Shown here: piece after piece, positions 37,346 through 46,341 of the stretch
How positions within the stretch are numbered: position 1 is the stretch's first letter
Layout of the letters: each line of letters starts with the position of its first letter
NCBI RefSeq assembly: GCF_002975435.1
Contig: NZ_PCPT01000008.1
Location: 62,001 to 126,000 of the forward strand
Direction of reading: 5' to 3'
DNA length: 64,000 nt
Origin: Arthrobacter sp. MYb227
GTDB taxonomy: Bacteria > Actinomycetota > Actinomycetes > Actinomycetales > Micrococcaceae
The notes under the pieces: model-generated
Database searches by the model: none
What the model was told of the DNA's origin: nothing
What the model saw: only the letters and a program-made list of their open reading frames with translations
Translations under genes and position numbers: made by a program

Positions 37346-38616
37346 GCTGACCCCACGATAAGAATATCTCCATGATGACTATTCACTGTTTTGAGTACCA
37401 CCCATTAATGCGCTTGGGAGCCAGAAGCCCTCTTGCGGTTGCCACTGAGTTCAGCTGACGTTGTGAATAATGGCAATGGCCGGGTGCCAGAAATGATGTT
37501 TTGGTGCAATTTTGTTTCCAACACCGCTCGTAGAACTCCGTCTGGATTCATCTACAGCGATGTTCTATGCCGCCAGGGGATCGGTCGATGGCATTACTAT
37601 CTGGGATCTGTAGCCGAGGGAAAGGAGCTGATATCTGGCTCGCACGAGCGCTGCAGGTGGCTCCAAAAGACAAGAGTCTCGATAGGCCGAACTGCCAGCC
37701 AACCACAATATTGCTAGCCCTACAATGAAAATATTCAGTCATCGGAAGGTACGTTCGTGAAATCGGACCGCCTTACAGAATAAAGACCAGCCAGCTGTTG
37801 AGGAAGTAACACGCTGCTGGATGGTCCGCAACCAACAGCCGTGTTCCTAAAATAACTGAAGCACTAAGCGGCAGCCGATCCCAATCAAACGCTTATCAAT
37901 CCGGAGGTGGGCTCAACGAATAGTTGTTCTCATGAAGGCTCTAACCGTGGTGATCACACGAATCCTTCACCATGACTAGGCGGAGATGAACTGGCAAAGA
38001 GCAAAGAAAGCAAGGCTAGCATTGTCCGGAGCTAGAGAAAGCCACCTTGCATTGTCCGGTGCCGACGAATGGATCCTTAAAACTCGGCAGATGAAAGAGC
38101 AAGAATCGGTTCAAAGGAACGCAGTATCAGGACACCCACCACTCGGCTGACACCGAGTACCAACGGTATTTAAATCGCCTGAACCTCAGTCTCAACAATT
38201 GTCGGCCAGCCAAGAGTTCCAGTCTCATGCAGGTAGCTATTGCTCGCTAGCAGGAGTAGAAAAATAGTAACGAACCCAAGATCTTTGCTTCAGAGAATGC
38301 CGCAGTGCGGGTAACACGAAGCAAAGAGAAACTCTTGATCGTGAAGAAATCTAGCAGAAAGATTTTCGATTTTCTAGCATTTTTGAAGACTGCAGAATTT
38401 TTCGCGCAGAAGTGTAACTATGACTCATGCCCGTGAGCAGATTTTTTTGATTCCAATAGAACTCTGACGACTCTTTTACGTCGTCCATCAATTTTCTGGA
38501 TTAGTGACATCACCAGAATGAAAAACAATGTTTATCAGATGTTTATGATGGTCATCGTGTGTAGACGCCCTATCATCTTCCTCAGCGCAACCTTGGGTCG
38601 AGCTAGGGGAAAAATA

Positions 38617-38655
38617 GGTGTGGCCCCGAGCCTATAAAAGACTCGGGGCCACACC
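38617..38655 (-). terminator. Terminator of trxB-trxA
   Basis: GGTGTGGCCCCGAG pairs with CTCGGGGCCACACC. On the minus strand it is followed by TATTTTTCCCC, 24 bases after the trxA stop. Confidence 0.9.
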
Positions 38656-38678
38656 CGGTGCATCTTTAGCTGTAATCC

Positions 38679-39002
38679 TTAGAGGAAAGCAGCGAACTCT
38701 TTTTCAAGAACTGCCTTAGGCTTTGCACCGATCGAGGTAGCAACGTGCTCGCCATCCTTGAACACATAAACAGCAGGAATGCTGGTGATGCCAAACTTCG
38801 CGGCAATGCCCGGGTTGTCATCAACGTTGACCTTGACGATGTCAACCTTCTCGGCGTGCTCAGCAGCCATCTGTTCGAGGATCGGAGTCAGCTGGCGGCA
38901 AGGACCGCACCACTCGGCCCAGAAGTCCACGATGACCGGCTTAGAGGCCTCGAGGACCTCTGCCTGGAAAGTAGCGTCAGTTACATCTTTGGTCTGGCTC
39001 AT
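38679..39002 (-). CDS. trxA: Thioredoxin
   Basis: 107-residue thioredoxin. The redox motif WCGPC is in VIVDFWAEWCGPCRQLTPILEQMA. The cis-Pro is in ITSIPAVYVFKDG. It reduces cytosolic protein disulfides and is recharged by the adjacent thioredoxin reductase. The ATG at 39002 has AAAGG eight bases upstream. A GTG three codons earlier overlaps that signal. It sits second in a leftward pair with trxB. Confidence 0.97.
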   Translation of the reverse strand: MSQTKDVTDATFQAEVLEASKPVIVDFWAEWCGPCRQLTPILEQMAAEHAEKVDIVKVNVDDNPGIAAKFGITSIPAVYVFKDGEHVATSIGAKPKAVLEKEFAAFL

Positions 39003-39053
39003 GGCCTGCACCTTTCGTTTGAGTGCTGTTTCTTCGAAGGAAGGAAACTTCAG

Positions 39054-40037
39054 TTAGTTGGAGACTGCTACAGCTGCTTCAGTAGCGGCTGCTTCAACAT
39101 CGGCAAGGTAGTGCTCAACGTCGAGTGCTGCTGCACAACCGGAGCCTGCTGCGGTGATCGCCTGGCGGTAGGATGCGTCAATGACGTCACCTGCTGCAAA
39201 GACACCCGGCAGGTTGGTCTTGGAGGTACGGCCGTCAACGGCAATGGTGCCCTCGGCAGTCAGCTCGACCTGACCCTTGACGAGGTCTACGCGAGGATCG
39301 TTACCGATGGCCACGAAGATGCCGGTGACTGCAACTTCCTGCTCGGCAGCGCTCTTCAGGTTGCGCAGGCGCATGCCCTCAACCTTCTTATCGCCCTTGA
39401 TGCCGATAACTTCGGAGTCCCAAATGAATTCGATCTTCGGGTGAGCCAACGCACGGTCGGCCATGATCTTCGAAGCACGCAGTGAATCACGGCGGTGTAC
39501 AACGGTAACCTTTGACGCGAATTTGGTCAGGAAGAGTGCCTCTTCCATTGCCGAGTCGCCACCACCGATGACAGCAATTTCCTGATCGCGGAAGAAGAAA
39601 CCATCGCAGGTTGCACACCACGAGACGCCGTGGCCGACCAGACGCTTTTCATCTTCAAGACCCAGCTCACGGTAGGCGGAACCGGTGGAGATGATCACTG
39701 CATGAGCCCGGTAGGTGGTACCGTCGCCAAGGGTAACAACCTTGATCTCTCCGGACAGATCTACGGCTGTGACATCGTCAAAGAGGATCTCGGCACCGAA
39801 ACGTTCGGCCTGCTTTTGCATGTTGTCCATGAGATCCGGACCCATGATTCCTTCAGGGAAACCCGGGAAGTTTTCCACATCGGTGGTGTTCATAAGCTCG
39901 CCACCGGCGGTTACCGAACCCGCAATGACCAACGGATGCAGGTTTGCACGTGCTGTGTAGACCGCTGCGGTGTAGCCGGCAGGACCCGAACCGATGATGA
40001 TGACGTTACGGACGACGTCGTTTACTTCTGTGGCCAC
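39054..40037 (-). CDS. trxB: Thioredoxin-disulfide reductase
   Basis: 327-residue FAD/NADPH enzyme. The FAD motif is IIGSGPAGYTAAVYTARANL. The redox-active pair is CATC in VSWCATCDGFFFRDQ. The NADPH motif is IAVIGGGDSAMEEALFLTKFASKVTVVHRRDSLRASKIM. The C-terminal FAD strand is GVFAAGDVIDASYRQAITAAGSGCAAALDVEHYL. It forms an operon with trxA. No sigM-like sigma factor gene is present between it and the upstream pseudokinase gene, unlike mycobacteria. Confidence 0.97.
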   Translation of the reverse strand: MATEVNDVVRNVIIIGSGPAGYTAAVYTARANLHPLVIAGSVTAGGELMNTTDVENFPGFPEGIMGPDLMDNMQKQAERFGAEILFDDVTAVDLSGEIKVVTLGDGTTYRAHAVIISTGSAYRELGLEDEKRLVGHGVSWCATCDGFFFRDQEIAVIGGGDSAMEEALFLTKFASKVTVVHRRDSLRASKIMADRALAHPKIEFIWDSEVIGIKGDKKVEGMRLRNLKSAAEQEVAVTGIFVAIGNDPRVDLVKGQVELTAEGTIAVDGRTSKTNLPGVFAAGDVIDASYRQAITAAGSGCAAALDVEHYLADVEAAATEAAVAVSN

Positions 40038-40148
40038 GAGGAAGCGAACCTTTCGTAATGTGCGGGCTCAATTTCCAAGACCGCGAGTATTGGGGGATCT
40101 AAGTGGCATAACGGTAGAACCCGCGTAGGTATTCCCGGCGACGAGGCA

Positions 40149-41714
40149 CTAGGAAACGCGGAATTCACCGATCTGCAGACCATAAGGGCGTGAAGGATTG
40201 GCACCGGATGCCCGGCGGGGGAGTTCTGTGACGTTCAAGAAAACATACTGTCCCTTAACAGTGTCACCATTATCTCCACTGACCGGAACCGTGACAGTTG
40301 GGCCGGTGAACGATCCGGTTGTCACCTGCTTGGCCTCGGAGAGGTTATCTGTGGTTCCCACACGGATCTCAAAATCGCCACCGGTTCCGTTAAGCCCCTC
40401 AAGTTGGACTTCGGAAATGTCCGAGAGTTCCTTGAGCTCAACGACGAACACCATATTGGAGGCAAAACCACCGAATTTTGCTGAGGTAAAGGAGAACGAC
40501 TTGTAAAGGCTCGCCGGATTTCCATCGATGGCTTTAACCAAGGTGTTATCGGTATCGGCGTTCAAGTCTTGGTTACCCGGAACTAAACGGGTAAGCCCGG
40601 CAATCTTAGGCTTCACTGCCTGGGCCGAAGGGGACTCGGAGCCCGATTCCGATGCTCCGCCTCCACCACTATTCGTTGCAGGCGTCGAGCTGACGGCAAC
40701 CGGTGGCGGGGTGTTTCCACCCAGAGTGTTGTAGGCAAAGATCACGCCACCAACCAATACGGCACACACTACTGCACCAACTAGTAGGCGGGTTGTCTTC
40801 TTTCCGCCGCCTTCTTGTTGCTCGTCGGTCTCTGGATCGTCGTACTCGACTTCCGTGTAGCTCTGCGCGGCAGCAGGGAAGCTGGAGGCCACGCGTTGGC
40901 CGGTTTCATCATCGATTTTTACTCCGCGTGATTTCTGTGCAGCGGCCAAGGCTGCAGCAGAGGTCACAACGGGTTCTGAACCTGTTGTGACAGGATCCAA
41001 ACGCGTGACCTTAGGGCTTGGCGCTGCAGGTGTTACTGCAGGCCGAGCCTGTGAGGTTGGAGCCTCAACCGGGGGTGTCTGGTACTGATTGGCAGCTGGT
41101 GCTTGAGCGGGGACAGCGGGAGCCTGCTCGGTGCTTGAACCAACGATTGTTGGTGGGGCCACCGGGGCAGCGGCTTCTGCCGGGGTCTGTTTAGAACGAC
41201 CGAAGCGCCCCTTGAGACCAGAGATTTTTTCATTGAGGTTGATCTCTGGAAGTTTGCCAAGAACTGCGGGGCGGCCGTCTTCCTGAGCCTGCAGATCCTC
41301 GTAGTACTCCGCGTCATCCTCATAGGTATTAGGGACTGCGGAACGTGAGACGCCAAAGATTTCGGTACCCAGGGTGTCGGTGTAGAACGGCTCAACGTAG
41401 GGGGCATCTTGCAAAATGAGGATGTCGAAGAGATCTGCCGGCTCGGCAAGATTGGTCACCACATAGGAACGGTCCTCGGTTGAACCTAGATCCAAGACCT
41501 GCACGGCACCATAGCGTTCACCCGTGGCGATTTCACGTGCATTATTCGTCAGCTGTGGAGAATTCGCGGGGGAGCCGAGCAGGACACTGACCTGGCGGTT
41601 GAGTACCTTGTCAAAGCAGACAAGGATGTCATCACCATCCGCAGAGGTCATCACCATTTCAGTGACCTGGTAACGGCCTCCAAACATGGCTCCAACTTCG
41701 ATGGGCTGAGACAC
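40149..41714 (-). CDS. Membrane protein with degenerate kinase-like N-lobe and discoidin-like C-terminus (MurJ-linked)
   Basis: 521 residues. The N-terminal 100 residues resemble a kinase N-lobe start (MFGGRYQVTEMV...DILVCFDKVLNRQVSVLL) without visible catalytic motifs. A Pro/Ala-rich disordered segment (about 175-290) leads to a single membrane helix (about 309-330: LLVGAVVCAVLVGGVIFAYN). A Ser/Gly linker and an extracellular beta-rich domain (about 375-521: NTLVKAIDGNPASLYKSFSF...YGLQIGEFRVS) follow. That domain resembles the galactose-binding-like domain at the C-terminus of mycobacterial MviN. The GTG start at 41714 has GGGAGGG upstream. In mycobacteria a pseudokinase region is fused to MurJ and binds the regulator FhaA. 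Here it is a separate gene just downstream of murJ. Confidence 0.8.
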   Translation of the reverse strand: MSQPIEVGAMFGGRYQVTEMVMTSADGDDILVCFDKVLNRQVSVLLGSPANSPQLTNNAREIATGERYGAVQVLDLGSTEDRSYVVTNLAEPADLFDILILQDAPYVEPFYTDTLGTEIFGVSRSAVPNTYEDDAEYYEDLQAQEDGRPAVLGKLPEINLNEKISGLKGRFGRSKQTPAEAAAPVAPPTIVGSSTEQAPAVPAQAPAANQYQTPPVEAPTSQARPAVTPAAPSPKVTRLDPVTTGSEPVVTSAAALAAAQKSRGVKIDDETGQRVASSFPAAAQSYTEVEYDDPETDEQQEGGGKKTTRLLVGAVVCAVLVGGVIFAYNTLGGNTPPPVAVSSTPATNSGGGGASESGSESPSAQAVKPKIAGLTRLVPGNQDLNADTDNTLVKAIDGNPASLYKSFSFTSAKFGGFASNMVFVVELKELSDISEVQLEGLNGTGGDFEIRVGTTDNLSEAKQVTTGSFTGPTVTVPVSGDNGDTVKGQYVFLNVTELPRRASGANPSRPYGLQIGEFRVS

Positions 41715-41853
41715 GGTTCCCTCCCGGGATTGCTTTGTGATGCCGGCAGCCTTATAGCTGCCCCGTTCCATCGTACCGGGGTGGATAGCTTTTTTTGGGA
41801 AACGATGTCGGCGCGGGGCCCGTTCACGGGGCTTTAGCAGGAATAAGTCAGCA

Positions 41854-43584
41854 CTATTTGCGTAGCTGGGGAATGCGCCGGGCTAGTGGGCCAAGGAAAT
41901 TATCGAGTTCCTCGGAACGGCTCAAACGCAACAGCACGATGTAAACAACGGCCATAATTGAACCCACGACGGAGATTGAAATTATTGCCCCGGGGATCGA
42001 TTCCATGGCGAAACCCCAGTTGTAGCCACCGAAGAACCAGAGGACTGCCATTCCCACAAGACCGGAAAGGGTCGCCATGAACGCAATACGAATGTATGCA
42101 TCGATGACCTTGACGCTGCCATAATCCCCATAGCGGCGGACCACCAAATGATGGGCAATGACAGCGGAAAGTACATTTGTGACACCGTAAATCAGCGCCA
42201 TGGCCCGAGCTATTTCACTGTCTGGTAGCAGCACGACAGCACTGAGTGAAAGCCCGATTCCAAGTACCGCAATGAATGTTTGAATCAGCATTGGAGTCTT
42301 GGTGTCTTCCTCGGCAAAGAACACCCGAATCATGAAAAAATGAGCCGATTTGAAGGGCAAACCAAGTGCGGTCAAAAGCAACAATTGACCGATTGCCGCC
42401 CCCTGCATCATTGCTGTTGAGGAGCTGCCGGCAAAAAGGCGCCCCAACGGGCCAGCAAGCACGATGAATGCAACGGTAGCGAACACAATGGGAACCGCTG
42501 TGGTGCGTAAACCCTTGGAAAGCAGTGGAGCAATATCTTCCCGGCGCTTCTCTTGGAAGGCCTTGGTGAACTCGTTAAAGAGGATGGTTGCCAAGGTCAA
42601 CGCAAAGATTGAGTGCGGAAGTACAGTGATCAATTGCGAGGTATTTAGCGCGTACTCACCGGGAATATCAGCACCACCAAATGGCATGCCTTCACGAGAT
42701 GCGGCGGCCGCCGAGACGAACTTTGAGTTCACCAAGGAAGCGATATTGCCAACCATCATCGAGCCCAGAGTCCAAGCAGCAAGCTTGCCCACGTGGCGCA
42801 GGCCCATGCCGCGCCAGGAGAAATCAAGGCGTAGATTCATTCCCAAACGGCGCAGGGGATAAAACAAGGCAACGGCCTGAATAACAATGCCCAGCGTGGA
42901 GCCACCCGCCAGCAGGATGGTTTGTCCGGTAGTCCAGGTTTCCAGTTGGTCGTTGCCGCCAGCGTAAGCACCAAAGAGCAAAATATATGCGCCAATGGTG
43001 AAGATTTGCACCACGTTGTTAACCACTGGAGCCCACATATATGCGGCAAAGCGTCCGTGGGCGTTTAGTACCTGCCCGAAGACCGCAAAAACCCCATAGA
43101 AGAAGACCTGCGGTAGACACCAATACGCAAAGGTGGTTCCCATGGCCAGCATTGGCGGTGTCCAGTCCAGCGTCAGCATCTTGATCAGTGGACCAGCAAG
43201 CAAAGTCAGTAATACCGTTGCAAGCCCCATGACCACCACCGTGAGGGTCACCAGCTTGGAGGTGTAGGCCGAGCCCTTGTCTGATGCCTTAGAAGCCTTG
43301 ATCAGCTGCGGAACCAAGATGACATTGAAAATTCCGCCGGCCAACAACATGAAGATGATCGTCGGGATGACGTTCGCCTTCTCGAAGATGTCGCCCATCG
43401 TCGTGGAGCCGATGGCAACAGCCAGTAGCGCGGTTCTGATGAAACCAAGAATTCGAGATACCAAGGTGCCCGAGGCCATAAGGGCATAGGCCTTGGACTG
43501 GCGGCTGGCTTGTTGATCGCTTGGCTGCTGCGGCACCTTGGGAGGGCTACTGGGCTTTGCTGGGTGATTAGATACCTGGGACAT
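41854..43584 (-). CDS. murJ: Lipid II flippase MurJ (MviN)
   Basis: 576 residues. A short disordered Pro/Gln-rich N-terminus (SNHPAKPSSPPKVPQQPSDQQ) precedes about 14 membrane helices of the MOP superfamily. Landmarks are ALMASGTLVSRILGFIRTALLAVAIGS, the central IPTIIFMLLAGGIFNVILVPQLIKA and RVFFAEEDTKTPMLIQTF. MurJ moves the peptidoglycan precursor lipid II across the membrane. The ATG at 43584 overlaps the end of the Nudix gene by 17 bases. The downstream pseudokinase-like gene probably acts with it. Confidence 0.95.
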   Translation of the reverse strand: MSQVSNHPAKPSSPPKVPQQPSDQQASRQSKAYALMASGTLVSRILGFIRTALLAVAIGSTTMGDIFEKANVIPTIIFMLLAGGIFNVILVPQLIKASKASDKGSAYTSKLVTLTVVVMGLATVLLTLLAGPLIKMLTLDWTPPMLAMGTTFAYWCLPQVFFYGVFAVFGQVLNAHGRFAAYMWAPVVNNVVQIFTIGAYILLFGAYAGGNDQLETWTTGQTILLAGGSTLGIVIQAVALFYPLRRLGMNLRLDFSWRGMGLRHVGKLAAWTLGSMMVGNIASLVNSKFVSAAAASREGMPFGGADIPGEYALNTSQLITVLPHSIFALTLATILFNEFTKAFQEKRREDIAPLLSKGLRTTAVPIVFATVAFIVLAGPLGRLFAGSSSTAMMQGAAIGQLLLLTALGLPFKSAHFFMIRVFFAEEDTKTPMLIQTFIAVLGIGLSLSAVVLLPDSEIARAMALIYGVTNVLSAVIAHHLVVRRYGDYGSVKVIDAYIRIAFMATLSGLVGMAVLWFFGGYNWGFAMESIPGAIISISVVGSIMAVVYIVLLRLSRSEELDNFLGPLARRIPQLRK

Positions 43585-44113
43585 AATTTGGGAGTACTTC
43601 GCGCGCTAGATCGGCAATGCGCCGTTCGTTGGGGAAGGACAGGCGCTTGCCAAGATCAAGCAGAGGAACCCATGCCACGTCTACTGCTTCGTGGTCGGGA
43701 TCGTTTTCAATGGTCAGCTCGCCGCCGGTGGCAGAGAGCAGGAAATGGTGAACTGTTTTGTGTACCCGGTAATTAGTGACCGTAAACCAGTAATCAACCG
43801 AACCCAGCGGAGCCAAGATGCGTCCGGCAATACCGGTTTCTTCCTCGATCTCACGGATTGCGGCTTCTTCGTTGGTTTCAATACCCTCGGGGTGGCCCTT
43901 GGGTAAGCACCATTCAAGGCGGCCGCCACGGTTGTAGCGGGCAATGATTGCCACGGGGAGGGACGGCAAAGACGTGTCGATGACTACGCCGCCGGCTGAA
44001 ACTTCCTCAACTGTGGGCAGTGGCTGATGCCCCGAACCCGTTTGCGCTTGCGCATGCGCCATTGACGCGGTCAACGGCGTGCGCTTCGGGGCGCTGGGAA
44101 CTGGATAGGCCAT
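43568..44113 (-). CDS. Nudix hydrolase
   Basis: 181 residues. The Nudix box is complete: GHPEGIETNEEAAIREIEEETG (G-x5-E-x7-R-E-U-x-E-E-x-G). VEEVSAGGVVID opens the fold. The TVHHFLLSATGGELTIENDPDHEAVDVAWVPL segment resembles Ap4A/MutT-like members. The substrate is unknown. The ATG at 44113 is chosen because an upstream extension to 44251 would enter the divergent promoter region. It is first in a leftward operon with murJ and divergent from the CCA-adding enzyme gene, an arrangement also seen in mycobacteria. Confidence 0.92.
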   Translation of the reverse strand: MAYPVPSAPKRTPLTASMAHAQAQTGSGHQPLPTVEEVSAGGVVIDTSLPSLPVAIIARYNRGGRLEWCLPKGHPEGIETNEEAAIREIEEETGIAGRILAPLGSVDYWFTVTNYRVHKTVHHFLLSATGGELTIENDPDHEAVDVAWVPLLDLGKRLSFPNERRIADLAREVLPNYVPGI

Positions 44114-44282
44114 AGAAACTACTCTAGCGATCTTTTGCCGCAGATAGGGGCTTGCCCCGCCAGTCGGTGGGCCTTGGGTCCGGGCCAGGACACAAACGAA
44201 TAGCGCAGTGTCGGAGCTAACTATGGGTGGTAGCGACTTTGAGCATGGCACTATCCAGAAAATCTGGCACCCTTAAAGGACT

Positions 44283-45722
44283 ATGCAGCAGCTTCCCTCC
44301 AGCCAGGTCCTTTCCGAACTTTTGCCCTCCGTCGTTTTTGACCTGGGGCAGCTCTTTGTTGACGCTGGCTTTGAACTATCGTTGGTTGGCGGTCCGGTTC
44401 GTGACCTCTTCCTTGGCCGGGTCTCACCCGATTTGGACTTCACCACCAGCGCAAGCCCCGATGAAACGTTGGCTACGGTTGCCGGTTGGGCCGATGCCAC
44501 CTGGGAAGTCGGGCGTGACTTTGGCACCATTGCCTTGCGCAAGGGTGATGACACTATTGAAGTAACAACGTATCGAGCCGATGCGTATGATCCTTCATCA
44601 CGTAAACCAATAGTTGCCTTTGGTGACAAGCTCGAAGATGACCTCTACCGCCGTGACTTCACCATGAATGCCATGGCACTGCGTTTACCGAGCCTTGAAC
44701 TTGTGGATCCCTATAACGGTGCCAGGGATCTTGCCGCCGGACAGGTCCGCACTCCCGGCGCCCCGTCGATGTCATTTTCCGATGACCCGCTGCGCATGAT
44801 GCGTGCCGCCCGCTTTGCCTCGCAGCTTGGTGTTACCGTGGCCGAAGATGTGCGTGCAGCCATGACAGAAATGGCTAACCGCATTGAAATCATCTCTGCC
44901 GAACGCGTGCGCGATGAATTGATCAAGCTCATCAATGGCATCGATCCACGTTCGGGCATTGATTTGTTGGTGGACACGGGTCTCGCGGATTTGGTGTTAC
45001 CTGAAGTTTCCGCTCTGCGCCTAGAAATGGATGAGCACCACCGGCACAAGGACGTCTACCAACACTCGCTCACGGTTCTTGAACAGGCAATGGAGTACGA
45101 GACTGATGTCGCGGGCCCGGTTCCGGGCCCGGATTTTGTGCTGCGTTTTGCTGCACTGATGCATGACATTGGTAAGCCGGCAACGCGCAAATTTGAACCG
45201 AGCGGTGCCGTGAGCTTCAGACACCACGACGTCGTAGGTGCCAAACAGGTCAAGGCGCGCATGCGAGCGCTTCGCTTTGATAATGACACCATCAAGGCCG
45301 TTGCCCGCCTGGTGGAGCTTCATATGCGCTTCTACGGCTATGGGGACGCGGGGTGGAGCGATTCAGCGGTACGCCGGTACGTGCACGATGCAGGGGACCT
45401 GTTGGAGCGCCTGCACAGGCTCACACGCTCGGATGTCACCACCCGAAACCGAAAGAAGGCCGAACGGCTTGCTTTCGCCTATGACGACCTTGAAACACGT
45501 ATCAAGGAAATCGGGGAGCAAGAAGAGATGGCCGCCGTGCGACCCGATCTCAATGGAGCCCAGATCATGGAATTACTGGGCATCAAGCCCGGCCCGGTGG
45601 TGGGACGCGCCTACAACTTCTTACTTGAGCGCCGACTAGATGAGGGGCCGACCGAACCCGAGGCCGCTGAGGCAGCACTTCGTGCTTGGTGGGAGCAACA
45701 ACCCGAATCTCAAGAAGGCTAA
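44283..45722 (+). CDS. cca: CCA tRNA nucleotidyltransferase
   Basis: 479 residues, often annotated pcnA in Actinobacteria. The class II nucleotidyltransferase head has LVGGPVRDLFLGRVSPDLDFTTSA (catalytic GG and DxD). EDDLYRRDFTMNAMALRL and DDPLRMMRAARFASQLG form the neck. An HD domain follows (FAALMHDIGKPATRKF, catalytic HD at MHD). The enzyme adds or repairs the 3' CCA of tRNAs, which is needed here because the two tRNAs in this window do not encode CCA. A strong terminator follows. Confidence 0.95.
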   Translation: MQQLPSSQVLSELLPSVVFDLGQLFVDAGFELSLVGGPVRDLFLGRVSPDLDFTTSASPDETLATVAGWADATWEVGRDFGTIALRKGDDTIEVTTYRADAYDPSSRKPIVAFGDKLEDDLYRRDFTMNAMALRLPSLELVDPYNGARDLAAGQVRTPGAPSMSFSDDPLRMMRAARFASQLGVTVAEDVRAAMTEMANRIEIISAERVRDELIKLINGIDPRSGIDLLVDTGLADLVLPEVSALRLEMDEHHRHKDVYQHSLTVLEQAMEYETDVAGPVPGPDFVLRFAALMHDIGKPATRKFEPSGAVSFRHHDVVGAKQVKARMRALRFDNDTIKAVARLVELHMRFYGYGDAGWSDSAVRRYVHDAGDLLERLHRLTRSDVTTRNRKKAERLAFAYDDLETRIKEIGEQEEMAAVRPDLNGAQIMELLGIKPGPVVGRAYNFLLERRLDEGPTEPEAAEAALRAWWEQQPESQEG

Positions 45723-45810
45723 TTTTCGAGCTTGTCACTTATTCTCGTCAGCGGCTTGTGAATGGAGGGAACTACATCCCTCGACAGTGAAAGCTTCTGA
45801 GGATTTTGCT

Positions 45811-45856
45811 CTGGGTTCGGCGTGTCTTTGAAGACACGCCGCACCCAGGGCTTTTT
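45811..45856 (+). terminator. Terminator of the CCA-adding enzyme gene
   Basis: A long hairpin has GGCGTGTCTT/AAGACACGCC in its core and CTGGGT/ACCCAG at its base, followed by GGCTTTTTGC. Confidence 0.9.
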
Positions 45857-45918
45857 GCATGGGTTTTTTGCACAAAAGGTGGCGCACCCAAGTAACGCTG
45901 TGTATGGTGGAACTTGTG

Positions 45919-45934
45919 ATTGAGAAGTCTCAAT
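45919..45934. repeat. Palindrome upstream of the small-ORF cassette
   Basis: ATTGAGA-AG-TCTCAAT, overlapped by a second inverted repeat TCTCA-AT-GAGA-type. It is a possible operator about 75 bases before the first small ORF. Confidence 0.4.
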
Positions 45935-46008
45935 GAGACATCGAGATCCACTAGACAAATATTGGCGCCGGATTCGTCTGGCAAGTTCTTCCAGAAAAGG
46001 AGGTGGGA

Positions 46009-46116
46009 ATGATGATTATTTCAATGAATTTTACGGGCTTCTATGTGCCCCGGTTCGGCTTTGGCGGCTTTGCCCCGATGTCCACTTCTCCTGCCTCTGG
46101 AATGGCGCCCTGCTAG
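46009..46116 (+). CDS. Small ORF 1 (35 aa), Phe/Gly-rich, unknown
   Basis: The frame starts with two ATG codons behind AAAAGGAGGTGGGA, one of the strongest Shine-Dalgarno sequences in the window. The product reads MMIISMNFTGFYVPRFGFGG then FAPMSTSPASGMAPC. It has no membrane helix and does not match a family I know. It is followed after its TAG by a T7 run inside a weak hairpin (GCTAG...CTAGC). A longer overlapping frame (45933-46127) exists with a weak start. It could be a leader peptide or a microprotein. Confidence 0.5.
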   Translation: MMIISMNFTGFYVPRFGFGGFAPMSTSPASGMAPC

Positions 46117-46189
46117 TTTTTTTCTAGCAACATAAAATTCCCGAGGCTGATGAGTCATTTTTCGACCAAATCCTTGAGGAATTTTCATC

Positions 46190-46336
46190 ATGTCTACTTC
46201 GATCACCTCGATCACAACCCCAGCTGTTCGCTCCGCTGAATTCATTTTCACGGGCCCTGAATCGTTACGCGCTCGCGCCTCGAAGACAGTAGAACAGACA
46301 AGTTTTCGCTCCTCCAATCCGACTGAGGGGAGGTAA
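46190..46336 (+). CDS. Small ORF 2 (48 aa), unknown
   Basis: The ATG at 46190 has GAGGA nine bases upstream. The product starts MSTSITSITTPAVRSAEFIF and ends SSNPTEGR. It is rich in Ser/Thr and Arg and not hydrophobic. The last bases (GGGGAGG before TAA) provide the ribosome binding site of the next small ORF, which implies coupled translation. No family recognised. Confidence 0.5.
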   Translation: MSTSITSITTPAVRSAEFIFTGPESLRARASKTVEQTSFRSSNPTEGR

Positions 46337-46341
46337 GAACC

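Larger units (their letters stand above)
29524..38616. other. Nine-kilobase gene-poor region with parS sites and decayed insertion sequences
   Basis: No reading frame here has a convincing start, family match and neighbour context. The longest (minus strand, 36301-37020) runs across insertion-sequence remnants on the opposite strand and looks like an accidental frame. What can be supported: four perfect parS sites beyond the one at the parB end, one degenerate parS, three fragments of an IstB-type transposition ATPase, repeated IS21-like end sequences, and a truncated IS110-type transposase. The rest shows nothing recognisable. In related genomes, as I recall them, parB and trxA lie close together, so this looks like an accumulated insertion graveyard kept as part of the centromere. 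That is inference. Confidence 0.75.

Noticed and set aside
45933-46127. 64-codon frame overlapping small ORF 1
   Set aside because: Weak ribosome binding site, and it is overlapped by a frame with a near-perfect Shine-Dalgarno sequence. The second half looks random.
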